From contig CAJUJY010000033.1 in assembly GCA_910586555.1 (NCBI GenBank), positions 1 to 42,847 on the forward strand: a stretch of 42,847 nucleotides of DNA, written 5' to 3'. The notes under the pieces are model-generated. The model saw only the letters and a program-made list of their open reading frames with translations. It had not been told where the DNA came from and did not search any database. Below, piece by piece: positions 41,575-42,847 of this stretch (position 1 is the stretch's first letter; each line of letters starts with the position of its first letter). The position numbers and the translations under genes are program-made. Source of the stretch: an uncultured Lachnospiraceae bacterium (lineage in GTDB: Bacteria; Bacillota; Clostridia; Lachnospirales; Lachnospiraceae).

Positions 41575-42342
41575 ATGGTTAATTTTGTTGGTGCCGGCCC
41601 TGGTGCCAAAGACCTTATAACTATACGTGCATATAAACTTATATCACAGGCTGGCATAATTATTTATGCTGGTTCGCTTATAAATCCTAAGCTTCTTGAA
41701 TATGCAGACAGCAAATGCAAATTTTACAATAGTGCCACAATGACACTTGAAGAAGTTATAAATGTAATGGCTGGTGCAGATAAAAAAGGAATTGATGTTG
41801 TAAGGCTGCATACTGGCGATCCATGTATATACGGGGCAATAAAGGAACAGATGGAGATGCTTGATAAACTCAAAATACCATATGCCTGCTGCCCTGGTGT
41901 AAGTTCGTTCTGTGGTGCTGCCGCTTCATTAAACCTTGAATATACCCTGCCTGGTATATCACAAAGTGTTATAATTACACGTATGGGAGGCAGGACTTCT
42001 GTTCCTGCAAAAGAAAGCATAGAAAGCTTTGCATCACATAATGCAACAATGGTTCTGTTCCTAAGCGCCGGAATGATTGGTGAATTAAGCAGAAGGCTTA
42101 TATCAGGAGGCTACAATAAAAATACACCAGCGGCAATAGTATATAAAGCAACATGGGAAGACGAAGAAAAATATATCTGTACAATAGAAACCCTGGAGGA
42201 AACAGCATACAGGCATAATATTACAAAGACCGCACTTATAATAGCAGGTAATGTTTTAGAACCTGGCATATATAAACGTTCAGAACTCTATAACCCGGAT
42301 TTTACAACAAGTTACAGACAATCTGCACCTCCAGAAGTTTAA
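41575..42342 (+). CDS. cbiF: Cobalt-precorrin-4 C11-methyltransferase
   Basis: A 255-residue SAM-dependent methylase. VGAGPGAKDLITIRAYKLI, the family-specific YAGSLINPKLLEY, RLHTGDPCIYGAIKEQ, and CPGVSSFCGAAASLNLEYTLPGI identify CbiF/CobM. GGAGG precedes the ATG inside the end of cbiL. It is the last cobalamin gene in the window; the following 100 bp show no clear terminator before the tRNA promoter. Confidence 0.95.
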   Translation: MVNFVGAGPGAKDLITIRAYKLISQAGIIIYAGSLINPKLLEYADSKCKFYNSATMTLEEVINVMAGADKKGIDVVRLHTGDPCIYGAIKEQMEMLDKLKIPYACCPGVSSFCGAAASLNLEYTLPGISQSVIITRMGGRTSVPAKESIESFASHNATMVLFLSAGMIGELSRRLISGGYNKNTPAAIVYKATWEDEEKYICTIETLEETAYRHNITKTALIIAGNVLEPGIYKRSELYNPDFTTSYRQSAPPEV

Positions 42343-42379
42343 CTGTATTAAAAAAATTAGAGAAATTTCAAAAAAGTTA

Positions 42380-42408
42380 TTGACAAATACAGGAACATGA
42401 TATAGAAT
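42380..42408 (+). promoter_or_regulatory. Promoter of the tRNA cluster
   Basis: A perfect -35 TTGACA and -10 TAGAAT are separated by 17 bp. Transcription would start near 42415, about 35 bases before tRNA-Pro. Confidence 0.75.
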
Positions 42409-42450
42409 ATTACTTGCGTCACAGGTAGGACATGGATAATCCAGATAATA

Positions 42451-42525
42451 CGGGGTGTGGCTCAGTTTGGCTAGAGTACCTGATTTGGGATCAGGGGGTC
42501 GCAGGTTCGAATCCTGTCACCCCGA
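42451..42525 (+). tRNA. tRNA-Pro (anticodon TGG)
   Basis: A CGGGGTG acceptor arm pairs with CACCCCG, the anticodon loop is TTTGGGA with TGG, and the T arm GCAGGTTCGAATCCTGT is normal. The CCA end is not encoded. Confidence 0.96.
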
Positions 42526-42577
42526 TTGGTGACGCATAATTTAATAAAGGAAGCATAGATTAGAGCTTTCAATATAT

Positions 42578-42648
42578 GCGGGTGTAGTTCAATGGTAGAA
42601 CACCAGCCTTCCAAGCTGGATACGTGGGTTCGATTCCCATCACCTGCT
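42578..42648 (+). tRNA. tRNA-Gly (anticodon TCC)
   Basis: GCGGGTG pairs with CACCTGC (one G-T pair). The anticodon loop CTTCCAA carries TCC. It is 71 bases long, as usual for Gly. Confidence 0.96.
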
Positions 42649-42674
42649 CTCGCAAAGCGGTTGTTTTGCTGAAT

Positions 42675-42748
<74 letters not shown>

Positions 42749-42771
42749 TTTGGACATGCAGATGTCTATAT

Positions 42772-42846
42772 GGTGGGTATGGCGCAGTTGGCTAGCGCGC
42801 CAGATTGTGGCTCTGGAGGCCGAGGGTTCGAGTCCCTCTATCCACC
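42772..42846 (+). tRNA. tRNA-His (anticodon GTG)
   Basis: The acceptor GTGGGTA pairs with TATCCAC. An extra G at 42772 faces C73 (42846), the identity pair of tRNA-His. The anticodon loop TTGTGGC carries GTG. The window ends just after it. Confidence 0.95.
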
Positions 42847-42847
42847 T

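Overview
This AT-rich window looks like a chromosomal segment of a Gram-positive anaerobe of the class Clostridia, most likely Lachnospiraceae. The reasons are the low GC content, GGAGG-type ribosome binding sites, the rpsF-ssb-rpsR order, DUF5688 and PqqD-like proteins, and an anaerobic (CbiK/CbiD/CbiC type) cobalamin pathway. The genus cannot be settled from sequence alone. No phage, conjugative or CRISPR genes are visible.

Layout. 0-5.6 kb: a PqqD-like protein and a PepD dipeptidase (+), a cysteine hydrolase and a GT39-like membrane protein (-), then an unusual PAS-CPBP membrane protein (+). 5.6-12.2 kb (-): a three-gene signalling operon with an HD-GYP response regulator, a hybrid histidine kinase with a C-terminal Hpt domain, and a hybrid kinase whose receiver is fused to a DegV lipid-binding domain. 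12.4-13.7 kb (+): rpsF-ssb-rpsR with a folded leader and a strong terminator. 13.7-16.0 kb (-): a redox operon (truncated aldo/keto reductase, flavodoxin, CMD-cupin protein, exported flavodoxin) driven by a consensus promoter with one copy of a palindromic operator over the -35 box and another at the transcription start.

16.4-24.6 kb (+): a five-gene cassette encoding a helical-repeat protein, a SWIM zinc-finger protein, a MoxR AAA+ ATPase, a DUF5682 protein and a VWA protein. It resembles the poorly understood E. coli yehLMPQ set and is the best candidate for an undercharacterised system. 24.7-28.8 kb: an SGNH hydrolase, three decayed genes around a small inverted-repeat element, a DUF5688 protein and a KptA RNA 2'-phosphotransferase.

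28.9-42.3 kb: cobalamin biosynthesis split over two strands. cbiP, cobT, cobU, cobS, a short CobU-like gene, a cobC-like phosphatase and cbiB run leftward. cobO, cbiC, cbiK, cbiD, cbiL and cbiF run rightward. Between the two arms sits an unrelated exported GH3 hydrolase flanked by directly repeated elements. cbiA, cbiE, cbiG, cbiH, cbiJ and cbiT are not here, so the pathway must be completed elsewhere or be partial. 42.4 kb to the end: tRNA-Pro, -Gly, -Arg and -His behind a good promoter.

A striking feature that is not a gene is a modular family of palindromic repeats of about 160-195 bp, with five long copies plus smaller or decayed pieces. It fills almost every larger gap in the cobalamin region, begins the window, and leaves one module inside the MoxR cassette.
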